40,120 nt of DNA, taken from assembly GCA_009692465.1 (NCBI GenBank), contig SHZD01000033.1:1-40120 (forward strand), written 5' to 3'. How positions within the stretch are numbered: position 1 is the first letter of the stretch; every line of letters starts with the position of its first letter. A program made the position numbers and the translations under genes. The DNA comes from Myxococcales bacterium (lineage in GTDB: Bacteria; Myxococcota_A; UBA9042). Below, piece after piece: positions 6,538 through 15,209 of the stretch. The notes beneath the pieces were generated by a model. It was not told the origin of the DNA and searched no databases. It worked only from the letters and a program-made list of their open reading frames with translations.

Positions 6538-8814
6538 CTACCCATCAGTTGCGGCGCGCAGCGGGCACAGCAGCAGTGAAAACGAACGCTCGCCCATCTT
6601 TCCAAAATGAACATGCACTTGGGCGTCGTCGCAGGCCGTTACGGTGCCAGCGCCGTACTTGCTATGGCGAACTACTTGGCCAACTGACCATGGTCGTGCG
6701 CTTGATTCCGTTGGCCGATTGCGCATTTCCGGGGCGGAATCCGATCGCCCAGTCGACAGCAGATCGCTAGACGCAACGTCTGGTGCCCTTGCCGCAGCAA
6801 TCAGCGTAGTTTGGTCTAGCCACTGCGAAACGTCGCTCGGCAGACCCAAAAGCCACTCACTGGGCATCGCCATGGCCCCGCGTACTGCCGGTTGCGTATG
6901 CCACGAGATCTCCAGCGTATCCCGGGCTCGAGTCATGGCCACGTAGAGCAACCGTCGCTCTTCCAACCACTGCGAGCGGTCGCTCCACGCTTTGGCCAAC
7001 GGGCAGATGCCTTGATTGCAGCCAGAAATGAACACATTAGTAAATTCAAGGCCTTTTGCAGCGTGAAAAGTCAATAGCGCAACGCCGGTCGCTGACGGTG
7101 CTTGCATTTCGTCTTGGGGTCGCTCGCACAGCGTTTGGCCCGCAAGCTGAGACCACGACTCGCCTTGAGCTACCGCGGCAGCTGCCAGTTGGGCCAAGGC
7201 GGCCCGTACGTGCTTCACATCGCGCCGATGCAGACGGTGACTGGGGTGCAAGTGCGGCACTAGCCCCAGTTCGTTCCAGAGCCGTTGTGCCCCATCCTTG
7301 CTTGCGGTTGGCACGGTCAAGTCGACGTTGGCCAAGCGCGTCAGAAGTTGCTGTACGGTGGGGTGCGCACTGGTGAGCCCGGCTAGATGCGCCGCGGGCG
7401 AGGACGCCGGCTGATTGCCTAGGCGCCGCACGGTGGCGGCCGGCAAGGCGCTAGCCGGCAGCAAGCGATACGGACCGGTGGTCAGGGTCGCCTTTAGGTT
7501 GCTCGCTGACTCACCCAACGCTGACTGATGGAGCAGTTTCAAGAGCCAATGCGCGGCCGGTCGATCCGCCCAAACTTCGGTGCGGGAAATGGAGGCACAA
7601 GGCACGCCACCGTCTGTGAGCACTGTGCGCAAAGACGAGAGCTGGTCACGGGTCCGGGCAAGGACCGCAATCGATCCATAATTGGGTGGGTCACCACTAA
7701 GCTCATGAATACGTTTAATAAGGTACAGGCCTTCCATTTGAGTATGCACATGCTGGCGGACCACAACTGAAGCCCCGCCACCGCGCAGGTAGTTGACTCC
7801 AGCGCCGCGCTGGTGACCCGCAACTGCCCGCGCTGCCAATCCAATCTGTGGCGTGCTGCGATAGTTGCAACCCAAATGCAGCGCCGTCGCCGACCACTGC
7901 TGGCCGAGTGTAGCAAACGGATCGCCGACTGAGCCTCGCCAGCCATAGATCGCCTGTTCGGCGTCGCCGACGGCAAATAGTCCGGCATCAGGTCGACGCA
8001 GCGCAGCCAAAAAGCGCAGTTCCAGCGGGTCACTATCCTGCAGTTCGTCGACTAACACCCAATTTGGCAAGTCTTGCTCTGGCGTTTGCAGACAGCGTTG
8101 GGCGGCCATTTCCATGAGATCATCAAAATCGACTAGCCCGCGCGCAGCTTTGGCTGACTGAAAGTCGGCATATAATCGTGTAATATCAGATAGGTCTACC
8201 GATGTTTCCGACGGTGCCGCACTGCGCCGGAGCTTAGCTAGGTCGCCCATCGAGGCCGCAGTTCGCCTTTTGGCCCAGCCGCGAGCGCTGCACAGTTTGG
8301 CCAGTACTTCGCGAGCAGTTGGCTCGTCACAAATAGTCAAACCTGCGAGAGCCGTCGCCCCGCTCGGCGCTGCCTGACGGGCCAGCACGCCGCGAGCCAC
8401 GCCATGAAAAGTGCCGAAGTAGCGAAAATGATCCGCGGTCGTCGTCGTTTCAAGCAGACCTTGCACTCGACCAATCAGCTCTTGGGCCGCTTGTTGGGTG
8501 AACGTGAGAGCGGCCATCGCGCCCAAAGGGACACCACGCGCTTCACGCAGCCACAATACGCGATGGGCCAACACCGCCGTCTTGCCGCTACCCACAGCAG
8601 CGTGAACCAAAAGGGCACGACTGGGCGAAGTGACCGCTGCGAATTGGCTAGGATCCAAGGCGCGTAGGCTGGCGGCGAATCGCGGGTTACTGGCACCGAC
8701 CCGGTTGAGGGTGGCCTGTTCGTCATCGTTGACAACCGTGGCCGAAGTTGGTGCCGTTTCGGTGATTTTGCCGTCTCGTGCAGCCAAGATCTCCTTGCGC
8801 AATTGCTTGAGCAT
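6538..8814 (-). CDS. PcrA/UvrD-family SF1A DNA helicase
   Basis: A 758-aa ATP-dependent 3'-5' DNA helicase, expected in repair and replication restart. SF1A motifs in order: Walker A AAVGSGKT, motif Ia LTFTQQAAQEL, motif II VLVDELQDSD, motif III GDAEQAIYGWRGS, motif IV CNYRST, motif V LLTFHAAKGLEF and motif VI LLYVAMTRARDTL. The C-terminal segment WSVGQVVRHSKYGAGTV is the tudor-like tail of PcrA/UvrD/Rep. The frame stays open upstream to 8916, but that part is repeat B, and the ATG at 8812-8814 has AGAAGG about 8 bases upstream, so this start is preferred. The next gene upstream on the same strand is another repair helicase, separated by about 500 bp of nested repeats. Confidence 0.92.
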   Translation of the reverse strand: MLKQLRKEILAARDGKITETAPTSATVVNDDEQATLNRVGASNPRFAASLRALDPSQFAAVTSPSRALLVHAAVGSGKTAVLAHRVLWLREARGVPLGAMAALTFTQQAAQELIGRVQGLLETTTTADHFRYFGTFHGVARGVLARQAAPSGATALAGLTICDEPTAREVLAKLCSARGWAKRRTAASMGDLAKLRRSAAPSETSVDLSDITRLYADFQSAKAARGLVDFDDLMEMAAQRCLQTPEQDLPNWVLVDELQDSDPLELRFLAALRRPDAGLFAVGDAEQAIYGWRGSVGDPFATLGQQWSATALHLGCNYRSTPQIGLAARAVAGHQRGAGVNYLRGGGASVVVRQHVHTQMEGLYLIKRIHELSGDPPNYGSIAVLARTRDQLSSLRTVLTDGGVPCASISRTEVWADRPAAHWLLKLLHQSALGESASNLKATLTTGPYRLLPASALPAATVRRLGNQPASSPAAHLAGLTSAHPTVQQLLTRLANVDLTVPTASKDGAQRLWNELGLVPHLHPSHRLHRRDVKHVRAALAQLAAAAVAQGESWSQLAGQTLCERPQDEMQAPSATGVALLTFHAAKGLEFTNVFISGCNQGICPLAKAWSDRSQWLEERRLLYVAMTRARDTLEISWHTQPAVRGAMAMPSEWLLGLPSDVSQWLDQTTLIAAARAPDVASSDLLSTGRSDSAPEMRNRPTESSARPWSVGQVVRHSKYGAGTVTACDDAQVHVHFGKMGERSFSLLLCPLRAATDG

Positions 8815-8830
8815 CCGCGGCCTTCTACAA

Positions 8831-9193
8831 CTAAGGATCTGTCCGAGACAACTCGACCTGCTCGCGCAACACGCGATCGACTTGCGGAACTGGGGAACGG
8901 CGACTCGACCTATCAAAACGTGAGCTTAGCGGCCAGGAGCCTGTCGGAAATCAATCGTTTATAAAATGTCTATCCGGTTATACACAATGAATCTATTACG
9001 ATCCGACAGTCTCCTAGCTTCTCAGATACTCTCAACTGTCCAAGAACTGCCCGGAGTGAATCCGCGCAGTTTCGGACAGTTGCCGCCGTCTAGCCACACG
9101 GCGCTAAGAGCGAGTCGGAATACTCCGACACGCTCCTAGCAAGCAAGCATTCGGAACCGTCCCCGGAGTGCCGTATTCTGGCTTTGTTCCTAA
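8831..9193 (+). repeat. Repeat B copy 1, split by insertion of repeat A copy 3
   Basis: Left part 8831-8932 matches the first half of repeat B copy 2 (start CTAAGGATCTGTCC, then CAACTCGA, CGCAACAC, GCGACTCG and the core GTGAGCTTAGCGG). Right part 9140-9193 continues it (AAGCAAGCATTCGG, GGAACCGTCCC, GTATTCTGG, GTTCCTAA). The 207 bp between are repeat A copy 3, so the A element entered a pre-existing B copy. The terminal hairpin of this copy is degraded. Confidence 0.75.
8933..9139 (+). repeat. Repeat A copy 3, nested inside repeat B
   Basis: Full-length 207-bp copy in the same orientation as copy 1, with a few substitutions; the left CTAG has become CCAG while the right CTAG (9136-9139) is intact. 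If one CTAG is removed as a target duplication, the flanks rejoin as GCTTAGCGG-CTAG-CAAGCAAGCA, which aligns with the uninterrupted repeat B copy 2 (GCTTAGCGACCAACAAAGCAAGCA) with a one-base indel. This is direct evidence that repeat A inserts as a unit. Confidence 0.9.
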
Positions 9194-9338
9194 TGAACTG
9201 TCCTCAAACAACTCGATCGATTTGGGCAACACAGGAGGGGCGAGTCACCCTTTCAGGACGCGAGCTTAGCGACCAACAAAGCAAGCAAACGGAACCAGTC
9301 CCACAATGACTTATTCTGGGACAGTTCCTAATTCACTG
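9190..9338 (+). repeat. Repeat B copy 2, hairpin end at the mrfA stop codon
   Basis: The best-preserved B copy: start CTAATGAACTGTCC, then CAACTCGATCG, GGGCAACAC, GCGAGTCA, core CGCGAGCTTAGCGACC and AAGCAAGCAAACGG, then a hairpin with arms GGAACCAGTCCCA and TGGGACAGTTCC. The end TTCCTAA contains the TAG stop of the helicase gene (9328-9330, minus strand). Read along that transcript, the order is stop, hairpin, core, so it could act as a 3'-UTR or termination element. Confidence 0.8.
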
Positions 9339-12276
9339 TGCCATCGTCCCTGCCAAGCACATAGCCGCTTGCCAATTGTGCGTTGGCGAGTCGCTCCGAG
9401 CGGGCTGGGTCGGCGGTCAAGTCATCGTGGCGGCGCTGCAGCTTGATCTGGCGCCGGACTGCCCGTTCGCGATCTGCGTCACTAATGGCCAATTCAATGG
9501 CGAATTCTGCGGGTACCAGTACAAAACGCTCGATCGCGTCCTGCAATTTTGCTCGGGTTTCTTCGCGCTCAATCCAATCGGCTAGGCCTAAGCTATGCAC
9601 AGTCACGATTAGCCGATGGCCGCGGAACTCCACCGATTGTGCTGCCGCTAGCACTTCGGCCCCATAGGTGCGGTATTTGCGCATGCGCTCTACAACGATG
9701 TCCCATTGCTCGGCTAACTCGGCCCACGGCACTTTGGCGACCAGTAGCGGCCGATTGGGCAGCTTCGCAGCAACGTCTCGCAATTCATCCGGTAACTCAG
9801 TTTCTGCCCAAAAGTTTCGCAGCCCCCAAAGCACCAATGGCCGGATCTGAGTCCAACTGCCAATGCATGCGGGACAACCGGATTTACACGCGCAGCCCTC
9901 TACCAGTTTTAGGGCGGCACCTGCGATTTCGTCGACAAAATCGTAGCCCTTCGACGAGTAGCCAAGGCCACCGGGATGTGAGTCGTGGCAAATCACCGCT
10001 GTTTGCGTCAGCCCGCTGCGGTCGTCGACGTAGTGAAAGCTCGTGCCCCTCAAGTCGCTGGGCTCGGCCATAGTGCGGATCCGCATGGAGGCCGCCAAGG
10101 CATGGACCAAGCCGGATAAAGCGTCGGTCTGCTCGCGACCCAGCACCTCTAGAACATTTTCAGGGATTTGAATCCAAATACCCTCAGTTTCCAGGCGCAT
10201 GCGCAGCGGTTCATGCAGCGCCTCGTAGCCTAAATTCTGATGCGAATCGAACTCCAACATCTTGAAGCCGACGACCGCTTCATCGATACGCACGTCGCCA
10301 AAATAGACTGAAGTTCTCCCAAGTTCACGCCACTCCTGCGTCAAAAGCACCTCGATCTGGCTGCGATCATCGGGCATCGTGTAAAAGTTCTGGTTGACTT
10401 CGACCACAGTCGCGACGTGGGCCACCAAATCGAGCGCCTCGACTTGGTATTGCACACCGTCATGCAAGTACACCGCGCGGGTGTGGGCTTCGCGGTAGAC
10501 CTGATGGCGGTCCATTTCAGTAATCGTGCGACCGGTTATCCGATTGACCAACTTGAAGCGGTCACGGTCCACGTTACGCAGACTAAAATCGCCAGCAGGG
10601 AAAGCGTTGCCGGACCAATGCCAAGCGTCTGCCACCTGCCTGACCTCGCCGGCCTTGCGCAAGATGGGCACGATTTCGCCCAGATCTGGAAACAGCACGG
10701 CGTCATCCAAACCCAGCGGCAATTCAGCAGCGGCAGCGCGCACATGGGCAAGTTGAATGGCCAAATTATCGCGATCAACGACCGCGTGTTCAGTCGGTTG
10801 GTTGATCAGCCAGTCTGGGTCGCGAGCGATGTGTTGGTCGATGGGTGCCACTGCCAATATCAAGATTCCATGGGCTTTTTCTTGTCTGCGCCCAGCACGG
10901 CCCATTTGCTGCCAAAAACTCGCGCGCGTTCCGGGGAAGCCAGCCTGCACGACCACTTCCAGCGCGCCAATATCCACGCCGAGCTCCAGTGCATTGGTCG
11001 AGACCACTCCAAGGAGCCGACCCTCGGCTAAGTCGCGCTCGACCTTGCGCCGCTCTTCGGGCGTGTAGCCGCCGCGGTAGCCCGCCAACAAGTACGCCTC
11101 GTCATGGCCGGCGGTATTGGACAGCACGTCGCGGGCTTGCTTGAGCACAATCTCCGTTTCTTTGCGCGACCGGCAAAAAGCGATCGATCGGTGCCGGGCG
11201 TCAATCAATAGCGGCAACAACATTGCCATTTCGCTGGTTACGGGTTTGGGCTGAAAGTTGCGATTGACTTTGGGCTGCCAAAAATGGATCACCTTGCCAG
11301 ATGACGGTGAACCATCTTGATCAATCAAGCGAAAGTGCTCGCGCGGTGAAGTATTGGGCGCTGGTTTAAGTCCGGAGCCACTTGGACTTGCGCTGGTAGG
11401 CCCGGCGGCGCCGTGCAGACACAGTGCCTCCGCATGTTCGCGAGCGTTGGCGATCGTAGCGGAACTGCACAGAAATGTTGGGGTCGAGCCGTAATGTCGA
11501 CAAATACGCACCAGTCGGCGCATGACATTGGCAAAATGAGCCCCAAAAGCCCCACGATAGCTGTGCAGTTCATCGACGACGATGTAACGGATATTGCGGA
11601 AAATATGTGAAAATCCCTGCCGACCGTGGTTCGGAAGCAAGGCCGCGTTGAGCATGTCGGGATTGGTCAGCACCAAATTGGCATGGTCGCGGACTCGGGC
11701 ACGTTCTGCGGGCGGGGTGTCGCCGTCGTACACGCCCGCCTGTACCGGGTTGCCATCCAATTGCCTAATCATCTCCAACACGGCCCGCAACTGGTCTTGA
11801 GTCAACGCCTTGGTTGGAAACAGCAAAATCGACCGAGCCGCTGGATCGTCGAGCACTGACTGCACAACTGGCAGTAGATAAGTGAGCGATTTTCCCGAAG
11901 CTGTCCCGGTTGTAACGACCACATTTTCGCCGGTGGTCGCGGCTGCAAACGCTTCGGCTTGGTGGCTGTACAATTGTTCAATCCCGCGGTACCGCAGGAC
12001 TTGCTGCAGCGCCGCCGACATCTGAGGCGGAAAGGGTGCGTAACAAGCAGTTCGCGCAGGGATTTCACGTGTCGCCACAATGCGATCGCGAAACGAGCCA
12101 AAATTGAGGCTGGGCCGCAGGGCGTCGCGTTGCCCGTCGCGTTGCCCGTCACGTTGCCCGTCACGTTGCCCGTCACGTTGCCCGTCGCGGTGCGTCTCGC
12201 GGGGTGAATCGATGGTTGCGTCGCGGTGACCGGGGTGCGAAACAGGTGCCAAGGGTGCTGGCTTGGTCGGGGGCAT
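9328..12276 (-). CDS. mrfA: DEAD/DEAH helicase of the MrfA/YprA family with C-terminal Zn-binding domain
   Basis: A 982-aa SF2 helicase; MrfA of Bacillus removes mitomycin-type DNA lesions. The helicase core has Q-motif YSHQAEAF, Walker A TTGTASGKS, motif Ib VLTNPDML, DEAH-like VVDELHSYRG, motif III SSATI, and VVSTNALELGVDIG and QQMGRAGR of the second RecA domain. Near the C-terminus CACKSGCPACIGSW matches the four-cysteine Zn motif of the MrfA/DUF1998 domain. The ATG at 12274-12276 is chosen because GAGGAG lies 6-7 bases upstream; an upstream ATG at 12324 lacks a site. Residues about 30-50 are a run of RDGQ tetrapeptides, an unusual hydrophilic N-terminal insert. The stop lies within repeat B copy 2. 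It runs in the same direction as the PcrA-like gene. Confidence 0.9.
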   Translation of the reverse strand: MPPTKPAPLAPVSHPGHRDATIDSPRETHRDGQRDGQRDGQRDGQRDGQRDALRPSLNFGSFRDRIVATREIPARTACYAPFPPQMSAALQQVLRYRGIEQLYSHQAEAFAAATTGENVVVTTGTASGKSLTYLLPVVQSVLDDPAARSILLFPTKALTQDQLRAVLEMIRQLDGNPVQAGVYDGDTPPAERARVRDHANLVLTNPDMLNAALLPNHGRQGFSHIFRNIRYIVVDELHSYRGAFGAHFANVMRRLVRICRHYGSTPTFLCSSATIANAREHAEALCLHGAAGPTSASPSGSGLKPAPNTSPREHFRLIDQDGSPSSGKVIHFWQPKVNRNFQPKPVTSEMAMLLPLLIDARHRSIAFCRSRKETEIVLKQARDVLSNTAGHDEAYLLAGYRGGYTPEERRKVERDLAEGRLLGVVSTNALELGVDIGALEVVVQAGFPGTRASFWQQMGRAGRRQEKAHGILILAVAPIDQHIARDPDWLINQPTEHAVVDRDNLAIQLAHVRAAAAELPLGLDDAVLFPDLGEIVPILRKAGEVRQVADAWHWSGNAFPAGDFSLRNVDRDRFKLVNRITGRTITEMDRHQVYREAHTRAVYLHDGVQYQVEALDLVAHVATVVEVNQNFYTMPDDRSQIEVLLTQEWRELGRTSVYFGDVRIDEAVVGFKMLEFDSHQNLGYEALHEPLRMRLETEGIWIQIPENVLEVLGREQTDALSGLVHALAASMRIRTMAEPSDLRGTSFHYVDDRSGLTQTAVICHDSHPGGLGYSSKGYDFVDEIAGAALKLVEGCACKSGCPACIGSWTQIRPLVLWGLRNFWAETELPDELRDVAAKLPNRPLLVAKVPWAELAEQWDIVVERMRKYRTYGAEVLAAAQSVEFRGHRLIVTVHSLGLADWIEREETRAKLQDAIERFVLVPAEFAIELAISDADRERAVRRQIKLQRRHDDLTADPARSERLANAQLASGYVLGRDDGTVN
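12121..12192. repeat. 12-bp in-frame tandem repeats (RDGQ) inside mrfA
   Basis: About six 12-bp units, TTGCCCGTCGCG or TTGCCCGTCACG on the plus strand, encode consecutive Arg-Asp-Gly-Gln on the minus strand. The period is a multiple of three, so copy-number change keeps the frame. It falls in the disordered N-terminal tail, before the helicase domain. Confidence 0.9.
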
Positions 12277-12511
12277 CGAAATCTCCTCGGCTGCAAGGTC
12301 GGTAGAATAGGTCGTGCTGAACATTTGTCCAGCCCAGAATTGATTGACGGCCCGTGGGCCTTGGCTAAGCTACTGCGCCGCAGGGCAAGCTGACCGTTCG
12401 CATGGGGCGTACGGCAAACTTGCAGACGACCGTTGCTGACCAGAAGTCGGCGCCTGCGCACTGGAAGGGCTAGTGGTCCGCGCAAATTGCGGTGCCACTG
12501 AAGGAAGAATT

Positions 12512-12901
12512 ATGAAAATGTTTGATTTTGCGAAAACTCTGGGCGTCGCGGCCCTGGGCTTAACGGTAGGCGCCGGCAGCGCTATGGCCCAAGATTGCGA
12601 GGGCGAAGGCGGCTCAGTTGCCGCGTCCGGTAAGGCTGGTTGTGGCGGAAAGGGCGGTTGCGGCGGCAAAGGCGGTTGCGGCAAAAAAGACGAGCCCCAG
12701 CCTGACGAAGGCAAGAAAGACGATAAGAAGGCCGAACCGAAGAAGGAAGAGGGCAAGAAAGACGAGGGCAAGAAAGACGAGCCCAAGAAAGACGAGCCCA
12801 AGAAAGACGAGCCCAAGAAAGACGAGCCCAAGAAAGACGAGCCCAAGAAAGACGAGCCCAAGAAAGACGAGCCCAAAAAGGGCGGCAAGCCCAAAAAGTA
12901 G
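12512..12901 (+). CDS. Secreted Gly/Cys-rich protein with KKDEP repeats
   Basis: A 129-aa predicted exported protein. The ATG at 12512 has AAGGA 6-7 bases upstream and starts a clear signal peptide (MKMFDFAKTLGVAALGL...), probable cleavage after GSAMA. The mature part opens with acidic residues, then glycine-lysine-cysteine units (GCGGKGGCGGKGGCGKK) and a long, highly charged tail made mainly of DEPKK pentapeptides. No catalytic domain is present. The spaced cysteines could bind metal or anchor the chain; the tail should be disordered and may interact with polysaccharide or membrane. It is divergent from mrfA across a 235-bp gap and is followed by the Rsm22-family gene. I do not recognise a family. 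Confidence 0.7.
   Translation: MKMFDFAKTLGVAALGLTVGAGSAMAQDCEGEGGSVAASGKAGCGGKGGCGGKGGCGKKDEPQPDEGKKDDKKAEPKKEEGKKDEGKKDEPKKDEPKKDEPKKDEPKKDEPKKDEPKKDEPKKGGKPKK
12776..12880. repeat. 15-bp tandem repeats encoding DEPKK
   Basis: Seven nearly identical 15-bp units, GACGAGCCCAAGAAA, one after another, preceded by degenerate units (GAGGGCAAGAAAGAC). Near-perfect DNA identity, including third codon positions, points to recent expansion rather than old selected repeats. Confidence 0.92.
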
Positions 12902-13039
12902 CCGACTTGTGCCTGTGCCATTGTGTCTCCCGCAACTCGGGTGGTGCAATCGCCGCGCCGTTGCCCCACAATGCGCCCCGTTGCGCTGTTGTGATCGGCG
13001 GTGCGGCGTTGGCATTTTTGGCGTCAATTAGCGGAATTC

Positions 13040-14272
13040 ATGAATACTAATCCGCGCACCGGCCAGCGGCGACCCCGGCAGGATCCCGTGATCCCGCCGC
13101 AATCAGCGTTGTCCACAGCGATTGTCGCCCATGTGGCGGCCCAAATCCCCGGCGCAGCACGGCTGTCGTTGCCGTTGCTGGCCAAGCGGGTTGCCGACGA
13201 TGTGTCGCAGCTGTCGGAGTTTTTTACTAGTGATCGCGAAGAGTTGCCGCCGGCGTACCTCAGTCGACCAGCGACGCGGTGTGCGTACTTGCTGTATTTT
13301 GGCAGCATTGGCGCGGCCTGCGTTCAGCAAGCGCTTGATTTTGCAGGTAAGTGGCCAGCAGTCGGCGACCGGCCCCTGCGCATTTTGGACGTTGGTGCGG
13401 GCCCGCTGGTAGCGACGCTGGGTGTGGTTGAGCGGCTGGGGCCAGCGGCGCTGGTAGATGTGACCGCGGTCGACGGATCGCGGCGCACAATGGAGGACGG
13501 TTTTGCGGTTTTGCGCGCGGTGTCGCCGCTGGCCAAGGTCCAACTGAAGTCCGGCAATTTTCGCGAAGGCAACTTTTGGCGCGACGCGGTTGTCGGTCAC
13601 TACGACATGATCTTACTGGCGAATGTGCTGAACGAATGGCAAATGGGCGGCCACACCAAGGCCAGCGCAGCCGATTTCGTCCAGCGCTTGCTGCAGAACC
13701 ATTTGGCGGAAAACGGTGTTGCTGTGCTGGTGGAGCCCGCGACCCGCTGGGGTTCGCATACGCTGATTAGGGTGCGCGAGCATCTAGCCCAGGCGACTGA
13801 GCCTTTGGCTTTTCGAGTGGTCGCGCCGTGCTGCGGGGCCGTGCAGTGCCCGTTGGCCAATAATCAGCGCGACTGGTGTTTCTCCGAGCAACCGTGGCGG
13901 CGTCCAGCCCACGTTGAAGCGATTGACGCGGCCATCGGTCATCGCCGAGCGACTCTCAAGTTCAGCTATTTGGTGATCGGCCATGGCGACAGTAAGGCCA
14001 AGCATCGCGTGATCGGCGGGGTGATGCGCGATCGCGGGCTGCTGCGCCGCTATGTGTGTACCCAAGAGGGTCGCGTTGTTGCGATGTCCACTGAATCGAG
14101 GGCGCCGAGTTGGCTCAAGCAAGCGTGGCGCGGCGATCCGGTCGCGATCGCGCAGCCAGCGGTGATGGCGGGCGATGGCAAGCGCCATGAACTGGTCGTA
14201 GATGTTGGGTTTAAGGGCAGCCCTGCGCCGGTGGTCGCCCCTTTGCGGTCAGCGAAAACCAAGCGGTCGTAA
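13040..14272 (+). CDS. Rsm22-family (METTL17-like) SAM-fold protein
   Basis: A 410-aa protein of the small-ribosomal-subunit Rsm22 family, associated with ribosome assembly in mitochondria and bacteria. The family's N-terminal LPPAYLSRPATRCAYLLYF segment is followed by the SAM-binding glycine motif ILDVGAGPL, DLTAVD-like VTAVDGS and YDMILLANVLNE. A cysteine cluster, CCGAVQCPL followed by RDWCF, corresponds to the CPH..CPL..DWCHF iron-sulphur motif of the family, with one further Cys in RRYVCTQEG. Whether it methylates anything is not known from sequence; METTL17 is thought to be structural. The ATG at 13040 is preferred to an upstream GTG. The 3' end overlaps the convergent lipoprotein gene by 62 bp. 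Confidence 0.75.
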   Translation: MNTNPRTGQRRPRQDPVIPPQSALSTAIVAHVAAQIPGAARLSLPLLAKRVADDVSQLSEFFTSDREELPPAYLSRPATRCAYLLYFGSIGAACVQQALDFAGKWPAVGDRPLRILDVGAGPLVATLGVVERLGPAALVDVTAVDGSRRTMEDGFAVLRAVSPLAKVQLKSGNFREGNFWRDAVVGHYDMILLANVLNEWQMGGHTKASAADFVQRLLQNHLAENGVAVLVEPATRWGSHTLIRVREHLAQATEPLAFRVVAPCCGAVQCPLANNQRDWCFSEQPWRRPAHVEAIDAAIGHRRATLKFSYLVIGHGDSKAKHRVIGGVMRDRGLLRRYVCTQEGRVVAMSTESRAPSWLKQAWRGDPVAIAQPAVMAGDGKRHELVVDVGFKGSPAPVVAPLRSAKTKRS

Positions 14273-15209
14273 TCTGCGGGGCGGCGGCCGCACCGATGTC
14301 GGCGATCGCAAGGACTTTGTAGTGACCGCCGCCGGTAAAATGCAGCGCTGAATCAGTGTCGACGTCGCCGCCTAGGTTTGCCGACACTGTGATCGGTACG
14401 CCAATTGACGGTGTACCCAACGATTCTGCCAAAGCCAAGTAGAACACTTTGGGCGTGCCCTCACTGCCAGCAAGCGCCAGTGGTTCGCCTTTGCGCGTCC
14501 ACACCGTCGCCACCCGCACCGTATCGCACGCCTTGATCGCCTCGGATGACAGCTTGAGACCGACGCGCAATCCGCCTTCGCTAAACTCGGTCTCCAGTTC
14601 CGGCCATTCGACCCCGGCTTCCGCCTGACCCCGCACCGAAATGTCGATGGGGATGGTCGCGACCGGTTTGCCTTTGGGTTGAAACAAGAAATACAACAGG
14701 TGGTGGCCGGCTTTGGTGAAGGTCAGCCTGAACACATGGGTGTGGCGCTCGGCGTCGCTGAGCTTTTCAGCGCGCTGAATCACTCGCCAGCTCAAATCAT
14801 AACGCACAGCAATCAAGGCTAATTCCGCGCCCAATACTTTATCGCGCTCACGAATGGGCTGACCCTTTTCGTCGATAGGAGTAATGGTGATCTTGACCGG
14901 CTTGTTCACGACAGGCAGATCCGCTGCGTTGCCGGTTCCAGCATCCAAGAACATCGCCACCGTGGCCGTTGGAGCGGTCGGAGTCGCCGGTTCAGGCTGC
15001 GAGGTGGCTGTTGCCGGAGCTGGGGCCGCACTAGCGGTTGCTGCGCCAGCCAGAGTCGGCGCAACAGCGGTTGAAGCGGTCTCAGTTGGCTGTGGAGCAG
15101 CGGTTGGGGCAGGGCGGGCTTGGGCTGGGGCCTCAGCCTTTTTGCACCCAAAAGTGGCCAAGGTCGACCAAGTGGCAGCCCAAAAAAGCAATGTTTTGAT
15201 AGATGTCAT
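14211..15209 (-). CDS. Ala/Pro/Thr-rich lipoprotein of unknown function
   Basis: A 332-aa predicted lipoprotein: signal peptide MTSIKTLLFWAATWSTL..., lipobox TFGC, then a roughly 65-residue Ala/Pro/Thr linker as in many periplasm-spanning lipoproteins. The folded part (about residues 100-332) is rich in beta-strand patterns (PVKITITPID, HTHVFRLTFTKAGHHLLYFLF, VATIPIDISV) and looks like two Ig-like or auxiliary beta domains; I do not recognise a family. Its ATG overlaps the TGA of the upstream PLC-like gene as ATGA, with GGAGA just before it, so the two are translationally coupled. The 3' end overlaps the convergent Rsm22-family gene by 62 bp. Confidence 0.75.
   Translation of the reverse strand: MTSIKTLLFWAATWSTLATFGCKKAEAPAQARPAPTAAPQPTETASTAVAPTLAGAATASAAPAPATATSQPEPATPTAPTATVAMFLDAGTGNAADLPVVNKPVKITITPIDEKGQPIRERDKVLGAELALIAVRYDLSWRVIQRAEKLSDAERHTHVFRLTFTKAGHHLLYFLFQPKGKPVATIPIDISVRGQAEAGVEWPELETEFSEGGLRVGLKLSSEAIKACDTVRVATVWTRKGEPLALAGSEGTPKVFYLALAESLGTPSIGVPITVSANLGGDVDTDSALHFTGGGHYKVLAIADIGAAAAPQITTAWFSLTAKGRPPAQGCP

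Noticed and set aside
8817..8916. N-terminal extension of the PcrA-like helicase
   Set aside because: The extra codons are repeat B sequence and the ATG at 8814 has a good ribosome site.
12512..12901. HvfA/bufferin-type metallophore RiPP precursor
   Set aside because: The GCGGKGG segment is only loosely like EGKCG repeats and no DUF692/DUF2063 maturation genes are adjacent.
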